From: Lachnospiraceae bacterium UBA7199
Lineage (GTDB): Bacteria > Bacillota > Clostridia > Lachnospirales > Lachnospiraceae
Length of the DNA stretch: 64,000 nucleotides
Direction: 5' to 3'
NCBI GenBank assembly: GCA_002490775.1
Contig: DKUR01000019.1
Coordinates: 42,924-106,923, forward strand
Within the stretch, counting starts at the first letter, position 1. Each line of letters opens with the position of its first letter. This document shows positions 8,560-18,180 of this stretch, piece after piece. Made by a program: the position numbers and the translations under genes. Under the pieces are notes generated by a model. The model made no database searches, was not told the DNA's origin, and saw only the letters and a list, made by a program, of their open reading frames with translations.

Positions 8560-8988
8560 ATGTTTAAAGATAATCTTGTTCAGCTTAGAAAATATCATCG
8601 TCTTACCCAGGAAGAAATCGCAGAAAAGCTGGGTGTCACAAGGCAGGCCATAGCAAAATGGGAGGCCGGAGAAACCATCCCCGACCTTGATAAGTGCAAA
8701 ATGCTGGCTGAAATTTTTGAAGTTTCTCTTGATGATCTTGCCAATTATGAGCCGGAAGAAAATCTGGGACTTCATATACCGCCAAAAGGGAAACATCTTT
8801 TCGGTATTGTTACTGTTGGAGACAAAGGCCAGATTGTGATTCCTGCAAAAGCAAGAAAAACTTTCTCCATCTCCGCAGGTGATCAGCTTGTGGTTTTGGG
8901 AGATGAGTCCCAGGGACTGGCCCTTCTAAAATCAGATGCTTTCCTGCATATGGCAGAACTGGTAGCAAATTGTACCCTTAAAGCCTGA
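8560..8988 (+). CDS. XRE-AbrB fusion transcriptional regulator
   Basis: A 142-residue DNA-binding protein made of two domains. Residues 4-60 form an XRE helix-turn-helix (LRKYHRLTQEEIAEKLGV, RQAIAKWEAGETIPDL). Residues about 82-125 form a SpoVT/AbrB swapped-hairpin domain (GIVTVGDKGQIVIPAKARKTF, ISAGDQLVVLGD). Fusions of these two domains occur in Clostridia and are thought to be stand-alone regulators. The start at 8560 follows ATGGAG with a seven-base gap; an ATG at 8548 in the same frame has no ribosome site. The gene converges on the next acyltransferase gene, and the two 3' ends overlap by 11 bp. Its target is unknown. Confidence 0.85.
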   Translation: MFKDNLVQLRKYHRLTQEEIAEKLGVTRQAIAKWEAGETIPDLDKCKMLAEIFEVSLDDLANYEPEENLGLHIPPKGKHLFGIVTVGDKGQIVIPAKARKTFSISAGDQLVVLGDESQGLALLKSDAFLHMAELVANCTLKA

Positions 8989-9955
8989 TCAGCTCCCTTA
9001 TGACCGGAATTTTGCTCATCACATAGCCAATCAGCAGAGACCCCAGCGTAAGCCCCAGCCAGATAAAAAGAACTTCAATTGTTCCCACCGGGGTAATGTA
9101 TGTATTCACTGCAAAAAGCAAAATGGGATGTATAATAAATATTCCCATTGTCAGACGGCTGAAGCGGCTGATCCATATTCCGCAAGAAGCTTTTATAGGA
9201 ATCCTTAACAGGAAAGTGAACAACAGGCAGTACCACGCAATAGAAAAGAAATTATCATAAAAATATTCTGCAAGCCGGCTATGTACAAGATAGAGCCCCA
9301 CTCTCTTTTCAGCAATATTGTTGATCAGGGTAAAGAACAGCAAAAGTATTCCGTGAATGCTGATGGGAAATTGTTGTATTTTGGAGTTTTCAGCAGCAAA
9401 CAAACCTCCTGAAAGAAAATAAAATATCCAGGTCCACAGACGCAGCGGCTGAGGGATGAACATGCTAAGCGGATATCCCTTTATCATGGACAGCGCGCTC
9501 ATGCAAAAACATATCCCCATGAAGATCAGACAGGCTGCCCGGTGAAAATGTTTTTTTCCAAAAAACATTCGATGGAATATGGGAAGAAACAGATAAATAA
9601 TCATCAAGGAACCAAAAAACCAAAAATGCCACAAATACCCCTTCTGCAGCAAGCTGTCAAACGCCATGCGGAAAGGATTAATCATTTTTTGTCTGAAAAT
9701 AAAAACAGGGATGGCAATCAGAAAATTCCATGACAATACAATCTTTAAAATATGAGCAATCTTATGAAATACATAGCCATAATCTACCTGCTCCCGGGAG
9801 AGAAGCAGATATCCGTTAACCATGAAGAAAAGCGGGACACCGCAGTCGCAAAGGTAGTAAATCGTATAGTTATTCATGCTCACTGCGTGAAGTCCTACCA
9901 CGCTGATACAGGCTACAGATTTGATCAGATCAAGATTTATATTTCTTTTATTCAT
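8978..9955 (-). CDS. acyltransferase 3 family membrane protein (second copy)
   Basis: A 325-residue, about ten-span acyltransferase-3 protein of the OatA/WecH-like class. The N-terminus reads NINLDLIKSVACISVVGLHA, with the conserved histidine. The family features CGVPLFFMVNGYLLL and a later MGIFIIHPILLF are present. It is not closely similar to the acyltransferase at 7330-8391. The chosen ATG follows GAGGG; a GTG one codon upstream is possible. It is probably an O- or N-acetyltransferase of surface polymers, with the acceptor unknown. Confidence 0.85.
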   Translation of the reverse strand: MNKRNINLDLIKSVACISVVGLHAVSMNNYTIYYLCDCGVPLFFMVNGYLLLSREQVDYGYVFHKIAHILKIVLSWNFLIAIPVFIFRQKMINPFRMAFDSLLQKGYLWHFWFFGSLMIIYLFLPIFHRMFFGKKHFHRAACLIFMGICFCMSALSMIKGYPLSMFIPQPLRLWTWIFYFLSGGLFAAENSKIQQFPISIHGILLLFFTLINNIAEKRVGLYLVHSRLAEYFYDNFFSIAWYCLLFTFLLRIPIKASCGIWISRFSRLTMGIFIIHPILLFAVNTYITPVGTIEVLFIWLGLTLGSLLIGYVMSKIPVIRELIRL

Positions 9956-10077
9956 CACATATCCCTCATCGAATTAATAAATCCTAAAAGAAAATTAATT
10001 TTTTCTTAATAATTATATTTTACAACAAGATGATATTTCTTTGCAACAGTTCTTATTTATTTGTATTATCTAAAAAA

Positions 10078-10107
10078 AGCCCGATTCTTTTTGTAAAGAA
10101 TCAGACT
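10078..10107 (-). terminator. Rho-independent terminator of gltBD
   Basis: On the minus strand a stem AGTCTGATTCTTT / AAAGAATCGGGCT (one mismatch and one G-T pair) is followed by a run of seven T. It lies about 20 bp after the gltD stop. Confidence 0.8.
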
Positions 10108-10124
10108 TTTTCAGTTATTTCGAT

Positions 10125-11618
10125 TTATTGTGTTGCCAAATTTGTATATCCCATTAAACTTTCATCCACTGCTCTTGCGGCTTCCCTGCCCTCCCGGATT
10201 GCCCACACAACTAAAGACTGCCCCCTATGCATATCGCCTGCTGTAAAAACATTTTTAACGTTAGTCTCATAGCTTCCCGGCAGGGTATTTACATTGGTCC
10301 GCTGGTTTACCTCCACCTGAAAGGCATCCGTTACATACTTTTGACTTCCAAGAAATCCTGCTGCAATCAGCACAATCTCTGCCGGAAGCGTTTTGTCAGA
10401 GCCTTCTATTTCTTTCATCTCCATGCGTCCTGTATCGGGATTTGTTTCCCATGCCAGCTTTACAATTTTAACCGCCTTCAAATTGCCATTTTTATCCTTT
10501 ATAAATTCCTTTACGGTAGACTCGTAAATTCTTGGATCACTGCCAAATACCGCAATGGCTTCTTCCTGGCCGTAATCTGTCTTGCAGACCTTGGGCCACT
10601 GGGGCCAGGGATTGTTTTCCGCTCTTTTATCCGGTGCTTTGGGCATCATTTCAATCTGTGTCACCGACTTGCAGCCATGGCGGATGCTGGTTCCCACACA
10701 GTCATTCCCTGTATCTCCGCCTCCAATAATCACCACATTTTTATCCTTTGTATTTACAAAGCTTCCATCTGCAAAATCGGAATCAAGCAGGCTCTTCGTA
10801 TTCGCCTTTAAGAAATCCACTGCAAAATAAATTCCCTTTGCATCCCTGCCCGGCACATTGATATCTCTTGGATTGGATGCCCCACAGGCCAATACCACCC
10901 GGTCAAAATCTTTTAACAGTTTTTCTGCTTTGAAATCCTTCCCAACATCCACGCCAGTCATAAATGTAACGCCTTCTTCTTCCATCACCTTTACCTTGCG
11001 TGCTACAATTTTTTTATCCAGCTTCATATTGGGGATGCCATACATTAACAAACCGCCGATCCTGTCGGAGCGCTCAAACACTGTCACACTGTGCCCCCGT
11101 TTATTAAGCTGGTCTGCCACTGCCAGGCCGGAGGGGCCGCTTCCCACAACAGCCACTTTTTTTCCCGTCCTTACCTTGGGCGGCTTGGGATCAGCATATC
11201 CCTTTTCATAAGCATTTTCAATAATGGCGTATTCATTTTCTCTGGTGGCTACCGGCTCCCCGTTTAACCCGCAGGTACATGCCGCCTCGCATAATGCCGG
11301 GCATACTCTTGCAGTAAATTCCGGAAAGCTGTTGGTTTTCACCAGGCGGTTATATGCCTGTTTCCAATTTCCCATATAAACAAGATCATTCCACTCCGGC
11401 ACCAGATTGTGCAGTGGACATCCGCTGGTCATCCCACAGATAGTCATGCCTGACTGACAAAATGGCACCCCGCATTCCATGCATCTGGCCCCCTGTAACT
11501 GCTGCTTTTCCATTGGCAGATGCTGGTGGAACTCATTAAAATTCTTAATCCGCTCCTTGGGCTTTACATCTTTTGAGACTTCTCTTTTATAATCCATAAA
11601 TCCTGTTGGTTTTCCCAT
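10125..11618 (-). CDS. gltD: glutamate synthase (NADPH) small subunit
   Basis: Beta subunit of NADPH-dependent glutamate synthase, 497 residues. It oxidises NADPH through FAD and passes electrons through iron-sulfur clusters to the large subunit. The N-terminal cluster-binding domain has Cys46, Cys49, Cys54, Cys67, Cys106, Cys110 and Cys114. The FAD site is VAVVGSGPSG at 155-164, and the second nucleotide site is NVVIIGGGDTGNDC near residue 300. The length is normal. It follows gltB by 22 bp on the same strand and ends at a clear terminator. The pair makes two glutamates from glutamine and 2-oxoglutarate. Confidence 0.95.
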   Translation of the reverse strand: MGKPTGFMDYKREVSKDVKPKERIKNFNEFHQHLPMEKQQLQGARCMECGVPFCQSGMTICGMTSGCPLHNLVPEWNDLVYMGNWKQAYNRLVKTNSFPEFTARVCPALCEAACTCGLNGEPVATRENEYAIIENAYEKGYADPKPPKVRTGKKVAVVGSGPSGLAVADQLNKRGHSVTVFERSDRIGGLLMYGIPNMKLDKKIVARKVKVMEEEGVTFMTGVDVGKDFKAEKLLKDFDRVVLACGASNPRDINVPGRDAKGIYFAVDFLKANTKSLLDSDFADGSFVNTKDKNVVIIGGGDTGNDCVGTSIRHGCKSVTQIEMMPKAPDKRAENNPWPQWPKVCKTDYGQEEAIAVFGSDPRIYESTVKEFIKDKNGNLKAVKIVKLAWETNPDTGRMEMKEIEGSDKTLPAEIVLIAAGFLGSQKYVTDAFQVEVNQRTNVNTLPGSYETNVKNVFTAGDMHRGQSLVVWAIREGREAARAVDESLMGYTNLATQ

Positions 11619-11640
11619 TTCAATCTACGCCTCTTTCTTT

Positions 11641-14600
11641 CTACCTTCCATTTTTAACTGCATAAAATGCTTCTATTTGTGCCTGCTCCGCGCTTAAGCC
11701 TTTTTCCTCCATCTGCACAATGGCAGTCTGCATTTTCTCGTAATCATGGGGAATGATTTTCTTAAACTTAGGCAGATATTCTTTAAAGTGGTCTAAAATC
11801 ATCTTCCCCTTTTCAGAATTGGTTAGGGCCACATGCTCCCTGATCATTTCCTTAAGTTCAATCACATCATATTTAGAGGAAACCTCATAGGAGGATACCA
11901 TTTCCTTGTTTAAACGGATATAAAGGTCATTATCCTCGTCCAGCACATAAGCAATGCCGCCGCTCATGCCTGCTGCAAAGTTTTTGCCCGTTTTTCCGAG
12001 AACCACTACGCGTCCTCCTGTCATATATTCACATCCATGATCTCCCACGCCTTCCACCACTGCGATAGCGCCGGAATTTCTTACGCAGAATCTTTCTCCT
12101 GCAACGCCATTTATGAAAGCCTTACCGCTGGTTGCGCCATACAGAGCCACATTTCCGATAATGATATTATCCTGCGGTTTAAAGCGGCTTGCTTTTGGAG
12201 GATAAACAATCAGCTTACCGCCGGAAAGCCCCTTTCCAAAGTAGTCATTACTATCGCCAATAAGTTCCAGTGTAAGACCTTTGGGTATAAAAGCGCCAAA
12301 GCTCTGCCCGCCGGCTCCACTGCAAAGCACCTGATAGGTATCCTCTTCCAGATCATCTCCCAGCTTTTTGGTAATTTCGGAGCCCAGAATCGTACCAAAT
12401 GCTCTGTCTGTATTCTTTACGTCCACCTGGATGCTGCGCCTGCTTCCTGTTGCAATGGATTTTCCAAGCTGCTTTAAAAGAACTTTCTCATCCAATGTGT
12501 TTTCCAGCTTAAAGTCATATACCTGCTTTGCATCAAAGATTACTTTTTCTTTGCCTCCTGCATAGGGGTTCGTAAGAATCAGGCTTAGATCCACCTGCTT
12601 CTGGCTCTTTGTCAGTTGATCCTTTACCTTCAAAAGCTCTGTATGCCCCACCAGCTCATCCACACTGCGGACGCCTAATCTGGCCATGTATTCCCGAAGT
12701 TCCTGAGCAATAAAGCGCATAAAGTTTTCCACATACTCAGGCTTCCCTTTAAAATTTTTACGAAGTTCTGGATTCTGGGTAGCCACACCTACAGGACAGG
12801 TATCTAAATTGCACACCCGCATCATAACGCATCCCATTGTAACCAAAGGCGCTGTGGCAAATCCAAATTCCTCTGCTCCCAAAAGGGCGGCAATGGCAAC
12901 GTCGCGCCCACTCATCAGCTTACCGTCAGTCTCAATCCTTACCTTATTTCTAAGCCCATTCATAATCAATGTCTGATGAGTTTCTGCCAGCCCCAGCTCC
13001 CAGGGAAGCCCTGCATTATGTATGGAGCTGCGCGGCGCTGCTCCCGTGCCGCCATCATAGCCGGAAACCAGAATTACCTGTGCCCCTGCCTTTGCAACTC
13101 CTGCTGCAACCGTGCCCACACCTGCCTCTGATACCAGCTTTACACTGATCCTTGCATCCTTATTGGCATTCTTCAAATCATAAATTAACTCCGCCAAATC
13201 TTCAATGGAATAAATATCATGATGAGGCGGCGGGGAAATTAAGCCTACGCCGGGGGTGGAATGTCTGGTCTTTGCAATCCAGGGGTATACCTTGCCGCCA
13301 GGCAGATGTCCCCCTTCGCCGGGTTTTGCCCCCTGTGCCATCTTAATTTGAATCTCATTTGCGCTTACCAAATATCTGCTGGTAACGCCAAATCGGCCAG
13401 ATGCCACCTGCTTAATGGCGGAGCATCTGTTTTCTTTTCCGGGAACTACATTCATTCTGTCTAAATCTTCGCCCCCTTCTCCCGAATTGGAGCGTCCGTG
13501 CAGCCGGTTCATGGCAATTGCCATTGTCTCATGGGCTTCCTTGGAAATAGAGCCATAAGACATGGCGCCAGTCTTAAATCTGGTCACAATGGACTCAATC
13601 CCCTCCACTTCTTCTATGGGAACCCCTTTTTCCGGGTAATTAAAGTCCATAAGGCCGCGCAGGTTTTTAACAGAAGTTTCGTCATTGACCAAGGCAGTAT
13701 ACTGTTTAAACATCTCATAATCTCCACGTTTTGTAGATTCCTGAAGCAAATGTATGGTTGCTGGATTATAAAGATGCTCGTCTGCGCCGCTGCGCATTTT
13801 ATGATGTCCCAAACTGTCTAAGGTCAGATCATTGGCAAGCCCTAATGGATCAAATGCCTGAGAATGAAGGGCATCCACCTGCTTTTCAATGTCCTTGATG
13901 GTAATGCCGCCTACCCTGCATACGGTATGAGGAAAATATTTGTTGATCACTTCTTTGTCAATACCGATGGCCTCAAAAATCTGAGAACCTTCATAGGACT
14001 GAATGGTACTGATTCCCATTTTGGATGCAATTTTGACTATGCCATGAAGAATCGCATGATTGTAATCTTCCACCGCCGCATAATAATCCTTATCCAGCAT
14101 ATGGTTGTCGATCAGTTCCTTAATAGACTCCTGAGCCAGATAAGGATTTACTGCGCAGGCGCCATAGCCTAAAAGAGTGGCAAAATGATGCACCTCTCTG
14201 GGCTCGCCGGATTCTAAAATCAGTGCAACACTGGTCTTTTTCTTAGTCACCACCAAATGCCTGTTGAGGGCGGAAACTGCAAGCAAAGAGGGAATTGCCA
14301 CATGGTTTTCATCCACGCCTCTGTCAGAAAGAATCATAATGTTAGCTCCGTCCCTGTAAGCCCTGTCCACTTCCACAAACAGCCTGTCAATGGCTCGTTC
14401 CAGACTGGTGTTTTTATAATAAATGATAGGAATGACTTCTGCCTTAAAACCTTCCTTTTTCATGCTCTTAATCTTCATCAGATCTGTATTGGTAAGAATC
14501 GGATTATTGATCCGGAGCATGTTGCAGTTTTTCGGTGCCTCTTCCAGAATATTTCCATCCGTCCCGATATAAACCGTAGTAGAGGTAACCACCTCCTCCC

Positions 14601-16191
14601 GGATGGCATCAATTGGGGGATTTGTCACCTGGGCAAACAACTGTTTAAAATAGTGAAATAAGGGATGGTGGGTTTTACTAAGGACAGGAAGGGGAGTGTC
14701 GACTCCCATTGCTGCAATAGCCTCGCTGCCGCTTTTTGCCATAGGCAGAATGCTGTTTTTCAATTCTTCATAAACATAGCCAAAGGCCTTCTGCATCCTT
14801 TGCCTTTCTTCATAGGTAAACTCTGGCACTCTTTCGTTGGGGATTTTTAAATCATGAAGATAAACCAGATGATTATCCAGCCATTCCCCATAGGGCTGCC
14901 TTGAGGCATAAGCTTCTTTTACTTGATCATCATCAACTACCTGCCCCTTAACCGTATCCACCAGCAGCATTTTCCCTGGGCGTAACCGCTCTTTCACAAG
15001 GATTTTGGCAGGATCAATGGGAAGCACTCCCACCTCAGAGGAAAGAATTAACTGATCATCATCGGTTATCATGTATCTGGAAGGACGCAGGCCGTTTCTG
15101 TCCAGCACTGCTCCCATAATATCTCCGTCAGAAAATAAAATAGATGCCGGACCGTCCCAAGGCTCCATCATAGTTGCATAATACTGGTAAAAATCCTTTT
15201 TGTGCTGAGACATGGTCTTATTGTTTGCCCAAGGCTCTGGAATTGTAATCATCACTGCAAGAGGCAGATCCATACCGCTCATTACAAGAAATTCCAGCGT
15301 ATTATCCAACATAGCCGAATCGGAGCCGGATGCATTTACCACCGGAAGCACTTTGTGAAGCAGCCCATGTAAATGCTCTGATTCCATGTTTTCTTCCCGG
15401 GCAAGCATTTTGTCCGCATTTCCCCTTATGGTATTGATCTCTCCGTTATGTACCATAAAACGGTTAGGATGAGCCCGCTCCCAGCTTGGATTAGTATTGG
15501 TGGAAAATCTGGAATGCACCATAGCAATGGCCGATTCATAATCCTTATCCTGCAGATCGGCAAAAAACAGACGCAGCTGCCCTACAAGAAACATTCCCTT
15601 ATAAACAATGGTTCTGCTGGATAAAGACACCACATAGGTGTTATCCGAAGACTGCTCAAACACGCGTCTTGCCACATATAAAAGCCGGTCAAAGGCAATT
15701 CCTTTTTCCACGCCCACAGGCTTTTTCACAAACGCCTGCACAATATGAGGCATACATTCTACTGCCTTATGCCCCAATACATCCGGATGGGTGGGAACTT
15801 CCCGCCAGCCTAAAAACTCCAGCCCTTCCTTTTTTACAATAATTTCAAACATTTTCTTTGCCTGGTTTTTCTGAAGTTCATCCTGTGGAAAGAAAAACAT
15901 GCCCACGCCATATTCTCTTTCCTCCCCAATCTCTATACCAAGAGGCTTTGTCACCTTCTTAAAAAATCTATGGGGAATCTGGGTTAAGATGCCCACACCG
16001 TCGCCGGTCTTTCCCTCCGCATCCTTCCCTGCCCTATGCTCTAAATTTTCTACGATTTTAAGCGCATTTTCCACCGTTTCCCGGCTCTTCACACCTTTAA
16101 TATTCACACAGGCGCCGATACCGCAGTTATCGTGCTCAAACTCCGGCCGGTATAAAGGTGTCTGTGGTACAGTCCTCTTTACATCAAACAT
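11641..16191 (-). CDS. gltB: glutamate synthase large subunit
   Basis: Alpha subunit of glutamate synthase, 1516 residues from the chosen start. A short propeptide precedes the N-terminal nucleophile, Cys23 in EFEHDNCGIGACV, which hydrolyses glutamine after processing. The central and FMN-binding domains follow (SGEGGED and MAQGAKPGEGGHLPGGKV near residues 900-960). The 3Fe-4S motif CVMMRVCNLDTCPVG lies near residue 1120, and the C-terminal beta-helix (GGxxFG, GDHGCEYMTGG) comes after it. The start at 16191 has a near-perfect AAGGAG site; a frame extending nine codons upstream has none. Domain order and length match the usual bacterial enzyme. It forms an operon with gltD. Confidence 0.95.
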   Translation of the reverse strand: MFDVKRTVPQTPLYRPEFEHDNCGIGACVNIKGVKSRETVENALKIVENLEHRAGKDAEGKTGDGVGILTQIPHRFFKKVTKPLGIEIGEEREYGVGMFFFPQDELQKNQAKKMFEIIVKKEGLEFLGWREVPTHPDVLGHKAVECMPHIVQAFVKKPVGVEKGIAFDRLLYVARRVFEQSSDNTYVVSLSSRTIVYKGMFLVGQLRLFFADLQDKDYESAIAMVHSRFSTNTNPSWERAHPNRFMVHNGEINTIRGNADKMLAREENMESEHLHGLLHKVLPVVNASGSDSAMLDNTLEFLVMSGMDLPLAVMITIPEPWANNKTMSQHKKDFYQYYATMMEPWDGPASILFSDGDIMGAVLDRNGLRPSRYMITDDDQLILSSEVGVLPIDPAKILVKERLRPGKMLLVDTVKGQVVDDDQVKEAYASRQPYGEWLDNHLVYLHDLKIPNERVPEFTYEERQRMQKAFGYVYEELKNSILPMAKSGSEAIAAMGVDTPLPVLSKTHHPLFHYFKQLFAQVTNPPIDAIREEVVTSTTVYIGTDGNILEEAPKNCNMLRINNPILTNTDLMKIKSMKKEGFKAEVIPIIYYKNTSLERAIDRLFVEVDRAYRDGANIMILSDRGVDENHVAIPSLLAVSALNRHLVVTKKKTSVALILESGEPREVHHFATLLGYGACAVNPYLAQESIKELIDNHMLDKDYYAAVEDYNHAILHGIVKIASKMGISTIQSYEGSQIFEAIGIDKEVINKYFPHTVCRVGGITIKDIEKQVDALHSQAFDPLGLANDLTLDSLGHHKMRSGADEHLYNPATIHLLQESTKRGDYEMFKQYTALVNDETSVKNLRGLMDFNYPEKGVPIEEVEGIESIVTRFKTGAMSYGSISKEAHETMAIAMNRLHGRSNSGEGGEDLDRMNVVPGKENRCSAIKQVASGRFGVTSRYLVSANEIQIKMAQGAKPGEGGHLPGGKVYPWIAKTRHSTPGVGLISPPPHHDIYSIEDLAELIYDLKNANKDARISVKLVSEAGVGTVAAGVAKAGAQVILVSGYDGGTGAAPRSSIHNAGLPWELGLAETHQTLIMNGLRNKVRIETDGKLMSGRDVAIAALLGAEEFGFATAPLVTMGCVMMRVCNLDTCPVGVATQNPELRKNFKGKPEYVENFMRFIAQELREYMARLGVRSVDELVGHTELLKVKDQLTKSQKQVDLSLILTNPYAGGKEKVIFDAKQVYDFKLENTLDEKVLLKQLGKSIATGSRRSIQVDVKNTDRAFGTILGSEITKKLGDDLEEDTYQVLCSGAGGQSFGAFIPKGLTLELIGDSNDYFGKGLSGGKLIVYPPKASRFKPQDNIIIGNVALYGATSGKAFINGVAGERFCVRNSGAIAVVEGVGDHGCEYMTGGRVVVLGKTGKNFAAGMSGGIAYVLDEDNDLYIRLNKEMVSSYEVSSKYDVIELKEMIREHVALTNSEKGKMILDHFKEYLPKFKKIIPHDYEKMQTAIVQMEEKGLSAEQAQIEAFYAVKNGR

Positions 16192-16310
16192 ATCTAATCT
16201 CCTTCCTGAATCAAACACCCCGCCGCAAGCAACAGGATTTCAAGTTTGCAACGCTGCAGAGCAGCTTATTAAATCAAACACCTCTGCACTTCACGACGGC
16301 TTATTGAATA
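16192..16310 (-). repeat. gltB leader with repeat-like palindromic sequence
   Basis: The long 5' leader of gltB contains TGCAGAG/CTCTGCA with a 20-base loop (near 16250-16285). It also contains the string CGCAAGCAACAGGATTTCAA, which resembles CGCAAGCAGCAGGGCATCAA at 38231. GTGTTTGATT occurs twice. It may be an inserted copy of a genome repeat rather than a specific regulator. Confidence 0.4.
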
Positions 16311-16311
16311 C

Positions 16312-16391
16312 AAAAAGGCCGCAATGAGTGTTTAACTTCGCCTCATTGCGACCTACTGGTACAATATACACCTATTTTTTAAATTTGTAAA
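16312..16391 (-). promoter_or_regulatory. gltBD promoter followed by a 5'-end terminator-like hairpin
   Basis: The minus strand shows TTTACA (16386-16391), a 17-bp spacer and TATATT (16363-16368). Almost at the predicted start point lies a 13-bp stem, AGGTCGCAATGAG / CTCATTGCGGCCT (16316-16354), followed by TTTT. It resembles an attenuator or a transcript-stabilising 5' hairpin upstream of gltB. The T-run is short, so termination would be partial at best. Confidence 0.6.
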
Positions 16392-16450
16392 TAAAGACTT
16401 TTTTCAAAATTATCTGATTATTTGAATTTTGTTTGATTTTCCTATTATTT

Positions 16451-17344
16451 TCAGATTTTTTGTTTTCTACAGCTTTTTATTCTCCAAAAGCAAACCCCTG
16501 CTCCTGCAAGTGAAATTACAACAATCATCCACCCCTTCCATCCATTTATTCTGCTAAGTCCATTATAATAGATGATTGTAAAAATACTCACATTAGCCAC
16601 CCCGTGGAAAAAAACAGGCGCCGCAAAGCTTTCATAGCTTTCATATATATAAGCCATGAATATTCCCAGAATCGTTCCATATACAGCCTGAACAATATTC
16701 CCATGATAGCATCCAAAAAGCAAAGACGATACAATCAGCGCAATTGGATACTGAAAACATCTTTTCATACGGTTAAAAATAAGTCCCCGAAACACTGCTT
16801 CCTCTGCCAAAGGCGACAGTACGCCATACAAAAGCAGCCCTGCAATAAATGCCACGCCAAACTGTGCACTTGCTGTTTCTGTAAAATTCCTGGAGGTTTC
16901 GGTAATCCCAAGCAGGTGGAACAGCACATTCAGCCCCAGTGCCGAACAAAATGCAAATGCACCCAGCACCATATACGCTGTCACCTTTGGCTCCATGCCG
17001 CCTTTGACCTTACTTTTCTTTTTATCGTCGTCTATGGCTTTATATTCTGCCCAGCCTATCTCATTTTTTACTGCCTGCCAGATTGCTGCCACGCCGCAAA
17101 GAATCGCAAGTCCGTTTATAATTCCCTGCACGGTATAACCATTTGCATTCAGGAAACTCACTACTTCTTCCCTGCTTGCCTGCAAAAACTGATTTAAGGC
17201 TGCCCACAATAAGATCTGGGCAGCATCGTGAACCAGAAAATATATTAAAAGAGGAAATATCATATAAACTGCTTTTTTAATAGATTTCCAGGTGGATAAC
17301 TCCTCCCGGCTCCACCTTACATACATTAATTTCCAGAAATTCAT
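16451..17344 (-). CDS. CPBP family intramembrane metalloprotease
   Basis: A 297-residue membrane protein of the CAAX protease/bacteriocin-processing (Abi, MEROPS M79) family. Catalytic signatures are LAEEAVFRGLIFNRM near residue 180, FGCYHGNIVQAVYG near 212 and VFFHGVANV near 245, giving the Glu-Glu, His and His-Asn sets. About eight membrane spans are visible. The ATG at 17344 follows a GGAGGG site; the longer frame to 17416 is the upstream repeat region. The substrate is unknown; relatives process peptides or confer bacteriocin immunity. The next gene upstream is a HAD phosphatase, 112 bp away. Confidence 0.88.
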   Translation of the reverse strand: MNFWKLMYVRWSREELSTWKSIKKAVYMIFPLLIYFLVHDAAQILLWAALNQFLQASREEVVSFLNANGYTVQGIINGLAILCGVAAIWQAVKNEIGWAEYKAIDDDKKKSKVKGGMEPKVTAYMVLGAFAFCSALGLNVLFHLLGITETSRNFTETASAQFGVAFIAGLLLYGVLSPLAEEAVFRGLIFNRMKRCFQYPIALIVSSLLFGCYHGNIVQAVYGTILGIFMAYIYESYESFAAPVFFHGVANVSIFTIIYYNGLSRINGWKGWMIVVISLAGAGVCFWRIKSCRKQKI

Positions 17345-17363
17345 TCTACCCTCCATGTCAGAG

Positions 17364-17455
17364 CAGTTTACTGCGATGACACGCGTCGGAAATCTCAAAT
17401 TTCCGACTGCGATCAAGGCACATTTGAGACACCCGGCTCATTGCTCACAGCTTTC
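17364..17455. repeat. palindromic intergenic repeat
   Basis: Contains a perfect stem GTCGGAAAT / ATTTCCGAC (17385-17407) and the phrase GGCTCATTGC, which recurs at 38323. It separates the HAD phosphatase stop from the CPBP protease start. Confidence 0.5.
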
Positions 17456-18121
17456 TTAGGCTTCAAGATACTGTGCCAGTTCCCCTACCGTCCCTGCAAT
17501 ATAATCTGCACCTTCTTCTTCTAATTCTCCCGCAGGCGCATAGCCATAGCTGACTCCAACACCTGTAAGAAAATGGGCCTTTGCTCCCTGAAGATCAAAC
17601 TTTCGATCTCCGATCATGGCACAAGCTGCTTTTCTCTTGTCGACTGATATAGTCAATATCTCCAGCCTTTTCAGGGCCTCTTCCACCACTTCTTCCTTTT
17701 GTGACCGTCTGCCATCAAGTTCACTGCCTACCACCACATCAAAATACTTTTCAACATCAAAATGCGCCAGTATCTGCCTCACATAGCACTCCGGCTTGCT
17801 GGATGCCACTGCCAAAAGTACTCCCTTTTCTTTTAATTTTTCCAGCATGTCCGGTATTCCCGGATATACACTGTTTTCAAAAATTCCAATGGGAGCAAAC
17901 CTTTCCCTGTATAATGCAATTGCTTTTGCCGCATCCTCCTGACTAAATCCATAAATCTCCATAAAACTATTCTGCAAAGGCGGCCCTAAAAAAGGAGTCA
18001 GTTTTTTTAAATCAGGCTCTTCGATTCCAAAGGCTTTTAACGCATACTGTACCGATTTTGTAATTCCCTCCTGAGAATCAGTAAGCGTACCGTCTAAGTC
18101 AAATAAGCAGTATTGAAACAT
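17456..18121 (-). CDS. HAD-IA hydrolase, phosphoglycolate phosphatase-like
   Basis: A 221-residue haloacid dehalogenase-type phosphatase. Motif I is FDLDGTLTDS (residues 7-16), with the two catalytic aspartates. Motif II is AVASSKPECYVRQIL near 104-118, and motif IV is CAMIGDRKFDLQGAKAH near 170. The cap domain between motifs I and II is of the helical C1 type. Relatives act on phosphoglycolate, pyrophosphate or sugar phosphates; the sequence does not decide. It has a normal length for the family and lies between the S1 protein and the CPBP protease, all on the minus strand. Confidence 0.9.
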   Translation of the reverse strand: MFQYCLFDLDGTLTDSQEGITKSVQYALKAFGIEEPDLKKLTPFLGPPLQNSFMEIYGFSQEDAAKAIALYRERFAPIGIFENSVYPGIPDMLEKLKEKGVLLAVASSKPECYVRQILAHFDVEKYFDVVVGSELDGRRSQKEEVVEEALKRLEILTISVDKRKAACAMIGDRKFDLQGAKAHFLTGVGVSYGYAPAGELEEEGADYIAGTVGELAQYLEA

Positions 18122-18180
18122 TCATTTCCTCCTTTGCAAATGACACTAATCTGTCATACCAGCTTTTACCACAATTTTTA

